A model generated the notes under the pieces. That model had not been told where the DNA came from, made no database searches, and saw only the letters and a program-made list of their open reading frames with translations. A DNA stretch of 6,037 bases from Clostridiales bacterium (GTDB taxonomy: Bacteria; Bacillota; Clostridia; Peptostreptococcales; Anaerovoracaceae). The stretch is taken from the NCBI GenBank assembly GCA_012735285.1, contig JAAYHT010000249.1, positions 1 through 6,037 of the forward strand, read 5' to 3'. Below, one piece after another: positions 1-5,713 of the stretch (its first letter is position 1; each line of letters begins with the position of its first letter). The translations under genes were made by a program, and so were the position numbers.

Positions 1-340
1 CGATTATACGGTCGCCCGATTCGATTGATTTCTGATAATCATAAGCGGCATCCTGGATGTTCTTCTGAGGATAGCCTTTTTCAATAGCAACTAACATTCC
101 GCCCATATCGTCTTTCCATTCTGTGAAATGACATGGATACTTAGTTTTACAAGATCTGCATTCAATATATTGTTTGGAAGATTTTTGTTCTCTGCTATCA
201 TACATATAAGGTAAGAATTCATTTCTATTATTAAGCCCTGGTGCGTCGGAATCTATAACATATGAATAAACATATGTAGCCTCATACTTAATTTCAAAAC
301 TATTAGATTTACACCTTGAACATATTAATTTTTTAGACAT
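1..340 (-). CDS. Hypothetical zinc-ribbon-like protein, 3' end cut off by window edge
   Basis: This reading frame starts with ATG at 340 and stays open for 113 codons to the left edge, so the C-terminus is missing. An AAGGAG ribosome site (about 348-353) lies 7 bases before the start. The protein begins MSKKLICSRC and has paired cysteines C7/C10 and C61/C64, with a further C70-H71. This arrangement looks like a split zinc ribbon binding one metal. Between the pairs is a tyrosine-rich stretch; after them comes a mixed charged segment (FTEWKDDMGG near 72-81, then an amphipathic part). There is no signal peptide or membrane segment, so it is probably cytoplasmic. I do not recognise a named family. 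It is transcribed away from the SIMPL-domain gene. The two CxxC pairs support a real protein; function is unknown. Confidence 0.75.
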   Translation of the reverse strand, partial: MSKKLICSRCKSNSFEIKYEATYVYSYVIDSDAPGLNNRNEFLPYMYDSREQKSSKQYIECRSCKTKYPCHFTEWKDDMGGMLVAIEKGYPQKNIQDAAYDYQKSIESGDRII

Positions 341-359
341 AAATTCACTCCTTAAACGT

Positions 360-388
360 AATGTATTAATAGTTTTATTAGCTGTTAA
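360..388 (-). promoter_or_regulatory. Candidate SigA promoter for the zinc-ribbon-like gene
   Basis: Read on the minus strand, TTAACA (383-388) is followed by a 17-base spacer and TACATT (360-365), a moderate match to the -35 and -10 boxes. Transcription would start near 353, right at the ribosome site, giving a very short leader. That short distance and the AT-rich background keep confidence low. I found no convincing plus-strand promoter for the divergent SIMPL gene in the same 85-bp gap. Confidence 0.35.
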
Positions 389-425
389 ATATTTATGCAC
401 TTAAAAGTTTGATGGGGGAATTATT

Positions 426-1040
426 ATGTCAAAACAAATAAATTACTACAGCATGACTCTGATTGGACGTGGAGTAATTACTGCTAGCCCTGACCTAGCA
501 GTTATACGTCTAGGGGTTCAAACAGAGGGAAGTAACTTAATTGAAATACAAGCTGAAAACAGTGAAAAAAGCCAGGCTGTGCTTCAAGAACTTTCTAAAA
601 TGGGGATTACGAATATTAAAACCTTTCAATATAACATAAATAGGTTGTATGATTTCGAAAATGGAAATCGTATAGACAAAGGCTACTCAGTAGTAAACAT
701 ATTTGAGATAAGAACAAAAGATATTAATCGAATTGGACTAATAATCGATAACGCCGTAAAAGCTGGGGCAAATGTAGTAGATTTTATAACTTTTGAACTT
801 TCTGATAGTGAATTGTATTATAACCAAGCTTTAAACTTGGCAGTTGATAATGCAAGACAAAAAGCAAAATCAATTTCCTCTAACCTTGGCAGACTCTATA
901 AACCCATTCCTATAAATATAATTGAAAACAGCTCACCTCCGCAACCATTAATGGACTTGCAAAGAGTAGTTTCAGAAACTCCAGTAATTCCAGGGAATAT
1001 AAAAATTGAAGCTGTTTTAACTATTGAGTATATTTTTTAA
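426..1040 (+). CDS. SIMPL domain (DUF541/YggE-like) cytoplasmic protein
   Basis: This 204-aa protein belongs to the SIMPL/DUF541 family (E. coli YggE, Brucella BP26), whose members assemble into ring-like oligomers and have been linked to oxidative stress tolerance; the biochemical activity is not settled. Family hallmarks visible are the opening G14-R15-G16 beta strand with SPDLAVIRLGV (21-31), the helix around 40-58, GYSVVNIFEIRTKD (86-99) and the late helix with LAVDNARQKAKSISSNLG (138-155). The end (about 193-204) returns to a beta strand, as in the family. Unlike YggE and BP26 there is no signal peptide, so it probably stays in the cytoplasm. A GGGGGA ribosome site (414-419) lies 6 bases before the ATG. 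No terminator separates it from the small ORF at 1072, so the two may share a transcript. The family call is firm; the physiological role is not. Confidence 0.9.
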   Translation: MSKQINYYSMTLIGRGVITASPDLAVIRLGVQTEGSNLIEIQAENSEKSQAVLQELSKMGITNIKTFQYNINRLYDFENGNRIDKGYSVVNIFEIRTKDINRIGLIIDNAVKAGANVVDFITFELSDSELYYNQALNLAVDNARQKAKSISSNLGRLYKPIPINIIENSSPPQPLMDLQRVVSETPVIPGNIKIEAVLTIEYIF

Positions 1041-1071
1041 TTACACATATTAATATCAACACTGCCAATAC

Positions 1072-1239
1072 ATGAATAACAATAAAGAAAATAAAAAACC
1101 GACAGATATAGGAAAAGAAGTAATTCAAAAAACTAATCCAAAAGATATTGTCGATTTTGGAGATCTGCCTTCAAGGGCTATACCAGAGATGGGAAAACAG
1201 GCTTTTGCAAATATAATTGAGCAAGAAAAAATGGAATAG
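1072..1239 (+). CDS. Small orphan ORF, 55 aa, hypothetical
   Basis: An ATG-to-TAG frame encodes a very hydrophilic 55-aa peptide beginning MNNNKENKKPTDIGKE and containing IVDFGDLPSRAIPEMGKQ (about 26-43). It has no cysteine, signal peptide or membrane segment. It fills most of the space between the SIMPL gene and the hairpin at 1248, and the stop codon lies 8 bases before that hairpin, as expected for a real last gene. Against it, no clear ribosome site precedes the ATG (upstream bases are CACTGCCAATAC), and an in-frame TAA at 1051 excludes a longer version. I recognise no family. It may be translated by coupling or be a gene remnant. Confidence 0.4.
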   Translation: MNNNKENKKPTDIGKEVIQKTNPKDIVDFGDLPSRAIPEMGKQAFANIIEQEKME

Positions 1240-1243
1240 CTAA

Positions 1244-1270
1244 CAAAAAGAGCCCCAGTATGGAGCTCTT
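1244..1270. terminator. Hairpin terminator between convergent genes
   Basis: Arms 1248-1257 and 1261-1270 pair over 10 positions with one C/A mismatch and a 3-base loop (GTA). On the minus strand the stem is followed directly by TTTTTG, a good intrinsic terminator for the DUF1540 gene. On the plus strand it is followed by CATCTTTT, weaker but possibly usable for the small ORF and the SIMPL gene. Confidence 0.75.
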
Positions 1271-1276
1271 CATCTT

Positions 1277-1444
1277 TTATGCCCTCTCGAATGATTCACA
1301 GTCCGTACTCTTTATATCAGTTGGATTTGGTTCACTTGATCCAACCATAATCTGACTTAAAGCGCAGTAATCGTCTCCCTGGGCATGGTGCGCACATTCC
1401 CTTACTGTACATTTTATACTATGGTTATAGTTTGTTTTATCCAT
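1277..1444 (-). CDS. DUF1540 domain protein, small four-cysteine protein
   Basis: The minus-strand ATG at 1444 opens a 55-aa protein ending in TAA at 1277-1279. It matches the DUF1540 pattern: IKCTVREC (10-17), H19-H20, C27, an IMV segment (32-34) and TDCESFERA at the C-terminus (C49). The four cysteines C12, C17, C27 and C49 suggest a small metal-binding fold. Proteins of this family are common in sporulating clostridia; their function is not established. A strong AGGAGG ribosome site (1455-1460) lies 10 bases upstream. The gene is monocistronic, with a hairpin and T-run just after its stop. Its promoter region is shared with the divergent amidase gene and contains a PerR-box-like palindrome, so metal- or peroxide-responsive control is possible (inference). 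Confidence 0.88.
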   Translation of the reverse strand: MDKTNYNHSIKCTVRECAHHAQGDDYCALSQIMVGSSEPNPTDIKSTDCESFERA

Positions 1445-1478
1445 TCTTTTTAACCCTCCTCTTTCTATGCTCTTTTTC

Positions 1479-1503
1479 TAGTATGTCTCAAGCATTGAAA
1501 TAT
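1479..1503 (-). promoter_or_regulatory. Possible SigE-type sporulation promoter for DUF1540 gene
   Basis: On the minus strand, ATATT (1499-1503) is followed by 13 bases and CATACTA (1479-1485), which resembles the mother-cell SigE pattern of an ATATT-like -35 and a CATACA-like -10. Transcription would start roughly 28 bases upstream of the ATG, leaving room for the ribosome site. The match is short and in AT-rich DNA, so it is only a candidate. A SigA alternative, using the TATAAT read at 1508-1513, lacks a good -35. Confidence 0.3.
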
Positions 1504-1516
1504 AATCATTATATTT
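1498..1516. promoter_or_regulatory. PerR/Fur-family operator-like palindrome
   Basis: A perfect 9-1-9 inverted repeat is centred on C1507. Its inner 13 bases, TATAATCATTATA, agree with the centre of the PerR box TTATAATnATTATAA; only the outermost base on each side differs. The Fur box TGATAATnATTATCA fits less well. It lies 54 bases upstream of the DUF1540 start and 25 bases upstream of the candidate amidase -35, so a bound repressor would mainly affect DUF1540. AT-rich background makes a chance palindrome possible. Confidence 0.45.
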
Positions 1517-1541
1517 TTTACTAATTTAGACATATTCACTT

Positions 1542-1569
1542 TTTACAAAATGTTTCATATTCATATTAT
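1542..1569 (+). promoter_or_regulatory. Candidate SigA promoter for amidase-cupin pair
   Basis: TTTACA (1542-1547) and TATTAT (1564-1569), each one base off consensus, are 16 bases apart. Transcription would start near 1576. This gives a leader of about 15 bases to the GTG at 1591 or 27 bases to the ATG at 1603, the latter being more comfortable for ribosome loading. Confidence 0.5.
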
Positions 1570-1590
1570 TAAAAAAATTAAGAAAGTAAT

Positions 1591-2169
1591 GTGGGTAAAG
1601 ATATGGCTATAAAAATTTTTATTGATCAAGGACACAACCCTGTAAATCCAAATGCAGGTGCAGAAGCTTTTGGAGTTAGAGAACAGGATGTCAACTATGA
1701 TATTGGTGTTAGATTAGCAACTCTACTTAACGCAAATCCAAATTTCGAGGCAAGGCTTTCAAGAAATTCTCCAACTGAGCAGTTGGGCACAAGTACACTT
1801 ACAAGCCTTCAGGCAAGAACAGACATGGCTAACAGTTGGGGAGCGGATTATTTTATAAGCATACATGCTAATGCAAGCCCAAATCCAAATATAAGGGGGA
1901 GCGAAGCATATGTATTTAGTGTAAACAGTCCCGCCTATGAACTGGCTAATAGAATTTTAGAATTTCTTCATTACATGACACTATTACCAACCTTAGGCGT
2001 ATTCGAAAGGCCATCATTATTCGTGCTCAGAAATACAAATATGCCTGCTGTACTTGTTGAAACCGGATACCTGACTAACCCAATTGATAACAACTTGCTT
2101 GTTACAGACCCTCAAAGCTTCGCTAGAGGAATATATTTGGGGATACTGTCCTATTTTGGTTTACTTTAA
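1591..2169 (+). CDS. N-acetylmuramoyl-L-alanine amidase (amidase_3), no signal peptide
   Basis: This zinc amidase cleaves the bond between N-acetylmuramic acid and L-alanine in peptidoglycan. The 192-aa protein is a bare catalytic domain of the amidase_3/CwlD type. Visible are FIDQGHNP with zinc ligand H15, REQD with E31, ISIHAN with H92, and the catalytic glutamate E157 in VLVETGYLTNP. All expected zinc and catalytic residues are present, so it should be active. It lacks a signal peptide, transmembrane segment and wall-binding repeats, unlike secreted CwlB/CwlC or CwlD. Release may depend on lysis, as in mother-cell lysis, or on a non-classical route. The GTG at 1591 has only a weak AAGAAAG upstream; the ATG at 1603 (protein starting MAIKIFIDQG) has GGG at a better distance, and I think it is at least equally likely. 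The cupin gene follows after 21 bp. Confidence 0.92.
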   Translation: MGKDMAIKIFIDQGHNPVNPNAGAEAFGVREQDVNYDIGVRLATLLNANPNFEARLSRNSPTEQLGTSTLTSLQARTDMANSWGADYFISIHANASPNPNIRGSEAYVFSVNSPAYELANRILEFLHYMTLLPTLGVFERPSLFVLRNTNMPAVLVETGYLTNPIDNNLLVTDPQSFARGIYLGILSYFGLL

Positions 2170-2190
2170 AATACAAGGAAGGAATGTATA

Positions 2191-2667
2191 ATGAATAGAA
2201 ATAATATGCCTATCCGTTGTCCTTATTGTGGTAATAAAATTGATGACAAGCAAAAAGGACTAATGGATTACAAACCGTATGTGACCAATATTGAAGAAGC
2301 AACAAAAAAGAATAAGTATTTTCGTTCTACATTGTGGACTGGACAACATTTACAAATCACTTTAATGAGTCTTAATGTAGGTGAAGATATAGGTCTTGAA
2401 ATGCATCCTGATGTTGACCAATTCATACGTATAGAACAGGGTGAAGGAATTGTACTTATGGGAGAAAGGGAAGATAAGCTGCATTATCAAAAAAGAGTGT
2501 ATGATGATTATATAATTGTCATACCTGCCGGTACATGGCACAATCTGATTAACACGGGCAAAACACCTATTAAGTTATATTCTATATATGCACCTCCAGA
2601 GCATCCAAGAGGAACAGTTCATGAAACTAAGGAAATTGCAGAAAGAAGTCATGGTTATTACAGATAG
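2191..2667 (+). CDS. Cupin domain protein with N-terminal CPYCG motif
   Basis: This 158-aa protein is a single-domain cupin of the kind often labelled mannose-6-phosphate-isomerase-like; no reaction can be assigned. The cupin barrel covers about residues 40-138. Motif 1 is GEDIGLEMHPDVDQFIRIEQ (64-83) followed by GEG, where H72, D76 and Q77 fall where the usual HxH...E ligands sit, a reduced set. Motif 2 is PAGTWHNLIN (112-121) with H117. The N-terminus (C10-P-Y-C13-G) looks like half a zinc ribbon with no second pair; the only cysteines are these two. The tail, after PPEHPRGTVHET, is charged. There is no signal peptide. An AAGGAAGG ribosome site (2175-2182) lies 8 bases before the ATG. It is probably co-transcribed with the amidase and is followed by a strong terminator; the functional link between them is unknown. 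Confidence 0.88.
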   Translation: MNRNNMPIRCPYCGNKIDDKQKGLMDYKPYVTNIEEATKKNKYFRSTLWTGQHLQITLMSLNVGEDIGLEMHPDVDQFIRIEQGEGIVLMGEREDKLHYQKRVYDDYIIVIPAGTWHNLINTGKTPIKLYSIYAPPEHPRGTVHETKEIAERSHGYYR

Positions 2668-2673
2668 ACTTAA

Positions 2674-2712
2674 AATCCCGTCTAGAGCAATAAGCATAGA
2701 CGGGATTATTTT
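2674..2712. terminator. Strong bidirectional intrinsic terminator
   Basis: A perfect 11-bp stem (2674-2684 with 2697-2707, containing CCCGTCTA/TAGACGGG) has a 12-base loop. It is followed by ATTTTA on the plus strand and directly by TTTT on the minus strand. It lies between the cupin stop and the stop codon of the activator gene, serving both convergent units. Confidence 0.88.
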
Positions 2713-4348
2713 AGTTTTCAGAAGCTATTAGTGCTGCACCTAAGGCTCCGCAAATATCTGGTTCCTCTGGTACAGTTATTTCAGCTTCAAGCTTTTCTTC
2801 GATTGCACGTACCACTCCGATATTTCTTGCCACACCACCAGTCATCATAAACTCTCTTTCAAGTTTTCCTCTTTTACCCAATGAAATAACCTTAGAAGCA
2901 ATCGAATTATTAATGCCGTGAACAATATCTTCTAATTTTTTATCAGAAGCAATCAACGATACAACTTCTGACTGCGCAAATACCGAACACATACTTGAAA
3001 TGGCTATATCTTCATTCCATTTTAATCCGTATGTGCTCATCTCTTCTAAAGTCAATTGCAAGGACTGAGCCATCATCTCAATAAAGCGGCCTGTCCCCGC
3101 TGCGCATTTATCATTCATTACAAAATCAGTAACATTTCCGTTTTCATCAAGCCTTATAACTTTACTGTCTTGACCACCTATATCTATAATTGTTCTCACA
3201 TTAGGATTGAGAAAATATGCACCCTTTGCATGGCATGTAATTTCTGTAACGTCCTTTGTTCGAAAATCAATTCTAGCTCTACCATAGCCGGTGGTAACGA
3301 TTTTACTAATATCTTCTATTTCAAGACCAGCTTTATTCAAAGCTTCATCTAAAGCTTTCTGGGCGCTTTCAGCCACCTTTACCCCGGTGGGAACAATTGC
3401 AAATGATATAATATTATTATTGTTATCAATAATTACAGCATTTGTAGACGTAGAACCATTATCTATACCGGCATAATAGGTATGGGATGTTGAAGTCTTT
3501 CTTTTATTCTTCTTTGGCTTTACAACCAAGTTTACATAAAAAGCGCCTAATCTAGTTTTTATTTGCTCAGTTGCAAGCAAAGTATAATCAGTTTCTATTT
3601 TTAATATGGGAACATTCAAAGCTGTTTTAAGCCTGGAATATTCGAAACTGTAAAAATCGCAGAAATTTACTGTGTTATATATGATCCCACACAAATTCGG
3701 GTCTTCAATTAAATCTCTTCTCTTTGATATATCGCTCATTCTAATGCACGGTATTTGAGACAATAACATGTCTGAATACCTGGTCATGAGTTCTTCGATG
3801 TCGTCTGTTTTGGGCGGTTTTGCTACTGAACGAATCCCAGTACAAGTATTATTTTTTATAGGCAGAGGAGATTCATTTTTAATGAGTTCCAACAAATCTG
3901 AATTAATTCTTGCTCCCATAACTGAAACATATTTCCCTGAGATCTCTTCAGTTTTAGAATCAAAGGAATCATAGAATTTTTCCACATCAAAATTTTTATT
4001 CATTACTTTTGAGAGATCTTCTATAAGTCTTATTAACTCTTTTTGATATAAGAGTTTGCTGCAGCAATTGTCATTGTGGTGAGGCAAATTTATTATATAG
4101 ACTTCCTGCCCTAGATTTTTTAATACATCGCCAGCTCTTTCAATAGAGTCACAACATGAAGTTAGAATAATAGGATCGCTATAATCCCTTAACCTTTCTT
4201 CTATTATTGAACGGGAATAACTACAAACATTGCTATGTATATACTGATCACTTAATTCATAATTCTCAGCAGTGGGATTCAATAGTTCTGTATTTATACC
4301 GAAACCTGCCAATATCTCTATAGGTGTATATTTACACACATATTTCAT
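2711..4348 (-). CDS. ATP-dependent dehydratase activator (HgdC/YjiL-like) with N-terminal HgdB-like domain
   Basis: This 545-aa protein has two parts. Residues about 290-545 are an ASKHA-fold activator of the BcrA/BadF/HgdC family, which uses ATP hydrolysis to drive single electrons onto a partner iron-sulfur protein. Phosphate loops are GIDNGSTSTN (294-303) and DIGGQDSK (389-396), with MTGGVARN (502-509) toward the end. NDKCAAGTG and SSMCSVF supply C415 and C454; their 39-residue spacing equals that of C127 and C166, which hold the bridging [4Fe-4S] cluster in Acidaminococcus HgdC. Residues 1-275 are a compact dehydratase-subunit-like domain: YTPIEILAGFG (7-17), C42, TSCCDS (C65/C66) and NFCDFYSFEYSRLK (C230). 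A lysine-rich linker lies near 277-288. The ATG overlaps the upstream stop by 4 bp (ATGA), behind a GGAGG site (4356-4360), indicating translational coupling. The substrate of the system is unknown; the activator call is firm. Confidence 0.92.
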   Translation of the reverse strand: MKYVCKYTPIEILAGFGINTELLNPTAENYELSDQYIHSNVCSYSRSIIEERLRDYSDPIILTSCCDSIERAGDVLKNLGQEVYIINLPHHNDNCCSKLLYQKELIRLIEDLSKVMNKNFDVEKFYDSFDSKTEEISGKYVSVMGARINSDLLELIKNESPLPIKNNTCTGIRSVAKPPKTDDIEELMTRYSDMLLSQIPCIRMSDISKRRDLIEDPNLCGIIYNTVNFCDFYSFEYSRLKTALNVPILKIETDYTLLATEQIKTRLGAFYVNLVVKPKKNKRKTSTSHTYYAGIDNGSTSTNAVIIDNNNNIISFAIVPTGVKVAESAQKALDEALNKAGLEIEDISKIVTTGYGRARIDFRTKDVTEITCHAKGAYFLNPNVRTIIDIGGQDSKVIRLDENGNVTDFVMNDKCAAGTGRFIEMMAQSLQLTLEEMSTYGLKWNEDIAISSMCSVFAQSEVVSLIASDKKLEDIVHGINNSIASKVISLGKRGKLEREFMMTGGVARNIGVVRAIEEKLEAEITVPEEPDICGALGAALIASEN

Positions 4349-5616
4349 TTTTTATCCTCCAAAATTTCTAGAAATGCCTGTAAACGTGTCTGCATCTGTC
4401 CATCATTTATATTCTCTCTGTCACATCCATCGCCATCTAAAATTAATACAGGGAGTCCATTTTCTTCGAGGATTTTTTTAGTTATACCTGCGCCTCCTAA
4501 AGTTTTCTTACAACCCCAATGGTTAAAATAAACCACTCCATCCGCATTTAAGAATTTTGCCATATCTAATATCTTATAAGCACGGTGATCCGCAGAACCC
4601 CTGACGTGATTATTTAACAGTTTAATAGCTAGAGATCTCAAGGGTTTACTTTCATCCAATTCCATTATTACATCAAAATTCATGTCTGAACATAATAACT
4701 GATATTTTTCACTGTTATTAAAAATCTCTTTCATTGATTTTTGCCAATAAGGAACTGTATGGCACCATAGAATTCTTATTTTGCCATTAGTATCTTCTAA
4801 CTTTTTGGCATCCTCTAACAGCATTTCGAAGTATTTTTCAGATTCTTCTGTTCCATTTAAAACGTGAGTAAAAAATAGTTTATACATTTCCGATGTAACA
4901 TCATTGGGTATATACTTTGTTGAAAGTTCTTTGAGATACTCTTTATAGAGTTTCATTGAACGATTTTCTCTTCTTATCACTTCTTTTAGCTTTTCATAGT
5001 CAAATTTTTTATTTGTATTCTCTTCAATAAATGAAACAGCATGTTTTAATTGTTCTTCTACATATTTTATTGAATCCTCATCATTAGTGCTTGGAATATC
5101 AACCATAAATAACGGGATCTTCCAAAAATCAGCCAAGGCCCTGAAAGTAATAATATTGGCATCACAAACCATTGTAGTGAACATTACAAATTTCGGCTTT
5201 GGCAGGACTTTTGAAAAAGCAGTTCCTAGTAGGGTTTTATGATAGGAACAAAGTGTTTTAGGCATACCTAGGTTTTCTATATAGTCGATGAAGTAACGTT
5301 CACAGCATGCGCCATTTATATATCCCGAAAACCCTTCAACGAATTCAGGCTTTATATCAATTGCATGTAGCAATTCACACGGAAAAAAAATGTTTACAAC
5401 TGCTGAGCTTTCAGGATTTGATAAAGGATAACGAATGAATCTATTGCATACTACTGAAGAATAAATTTGAATAGGAAGTAGATATTTTTCGGGGAAATAC
5501 TTCATTTGTAAACCGCTATATGCGTATCCAAATCTTAATAGATTTAGAGCTCGTTTAGGATGTTTTTCTATATTGCTTCCTACTATTTGCCCAAACTTTT
5601 TTACTACATTACTCAT
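4345..5616 (-). CDS. 2-hydroxyacyl-CoA dehydratase (HgdB-like) / double-cubane-cluster-like protein
   Basis: This 423-aa protein is of the HgdB/BcrB/YjiM superfamily, iron-sulfur electron acceptors that receive ATP-driven electrons from an activator. Family marks are FFPCELLHA (77-85), TLCSYHKTLLG (121-131, C123), TMVCDAN (148-154, C151), NHWGCKK (365-371, C369) and the closing PVLILDGDGCDREN with a TRLQAFLEIL helix (410-419). C123, C151 and C369 fit the usual three cluster ligands. C80, C104 and C105 are additional and could hold a second cubane, as in the double-cubane [8Fe-9S] protein of Carboxydothermus; this is inference. Classical dehydratases are heterodimers, but only one free-standing subunit is encoded here. 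AGGAGT (5622-5627) precedes the ATG by 5 bases. It is the first gene of the operon and is coupled to its activator. A true dehydratase of an unknown hydroxyacyl-CoA remains an alternative. Confidence 0.88.
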   Translation of the reverse strand: MSNVVKKFGQIVGSNIEKHPKRALNLLRFGYAYSGLQMKYFPEKYLLPIQIYSSVVCNRFIRYPLSNPESSAVVNIFFPCELLHAIDIKPEFVEGFSGYINGACCERYFIDYIENLGMPKTLCSYHKTLLGTAFSKVLPKPKFVMFTTMVCDANIITFRALADFWKIPLFMVDIPSTNDEDSIKYVEEQLKHAVSFIEENTNKKFDYEKLKEVIRRENRSMKLYKEYLKELSTKYIPNDVTSEMYKLFFTHVLNGTEESEKYFEMLLEDAKKLEDTNGKIRILWCHTVPYWQKSMKEIFNNSEKYQLLCSDMNFDVIMELDESKPLRSLAIKLLNNHVRGSADHRAYKILDMAKFLNADGVVYFNHWGCKKTLGGAGITKKILEENGLPVLILDGDGCDRENINDGQMQTRLQAFLEILEDKK

Positions 5617-5632
5617 GTCTTACTCCTAGCGC

Positions 5633-5672
5633 AAAAATAAGCCAAGCGTTCTAAATGAAGAACAGTGGCTTA
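5633..5672 (-). terminator. Terminator-like hairpin in leader of dehydratase operon
   Basis: Outer arms 5638-5644 and 5666-5672 (TAAGCCA/TGGCTTA) and inner arms 5648-5652 and 5659-5663 pair around a 6-base loop, with a small internal loop of 3 against 2 bases. On the minus strand the stem is followed at once by TTTTT (5633-5637). It can end transcripts from the rRNA methyltransferase gene. It is also only about 6 bases from the ribosome site of the next gene and downstream of that gene's candidate promoter, so it lies inside the operon leader. Confidence 0.75.
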
Positions 5673-5677
5673 CATAA

Positions 5678-5706
5678 ATATTACAACAAACATAGAGTAA
5701 ATTCAA
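5678..5706 (-). promoter_or_regulatory. SigA promoter for the dehydratase-activator operon
   Basis: On the minus strand, TTGAAT (5701-5706) and TAATAT (5678-5683) are separated by exactly 17 bases, each matching four of the six consensus bases. It lies in the 97-bp gap between the methyltransferase stop and the dehydratase start. Transcription should begin near 5670-5672, at the foot of the hairpin, giving a leader of about 55 bases. Confidence 0.6.
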
Positions 5707-5713
5707 GAAAATA

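Noticed and set aside
341..425. Plus-strand SigA promoter for the SIMPL gene
   Set aside because: Several TA-rich hexamers can be read as -10 boxes, but none has a reasonable -35 at 16-18 bases.
1591..2169. Amidase as a phage endolysin marking a prophage
   Set aside because: No holin, structural or integrase genes are nearby, and the neighbours look like ordinary chromosomal genes.
3056..3976. Plus-strand open frames of about 60-100 codons at 3056-3352, 3291-3476 and 3768-3974
   Set aside because: They lie wholly antisense to the well-supported activator gene, have no convincing family match, and look like frame shadows.
4272..4481. Plus-strand 69-codon frame spanning the junction of the two operon genes
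   Set aside because: It is antisense to both coupled genes and lacks recognisable protein features; the minus-strand genes explain the region.
2711..5616. Classical 2-hydroxyglutaryl-CoA dehydratase operon (hgdCAB)
   Set aside because: Only one free dehydratase-like subunit is present, the activator carries an extra domain, and no CoA-transferase or glutaconate pathway gene accompanies it, so the specific gene names were not used.
5617..5713. Metabolite riboswitch in the operon leader
   Set aside because: The leader after the predicted start is only about 55 bases and contains a single simple hairpin, too little for a known aptamer class.
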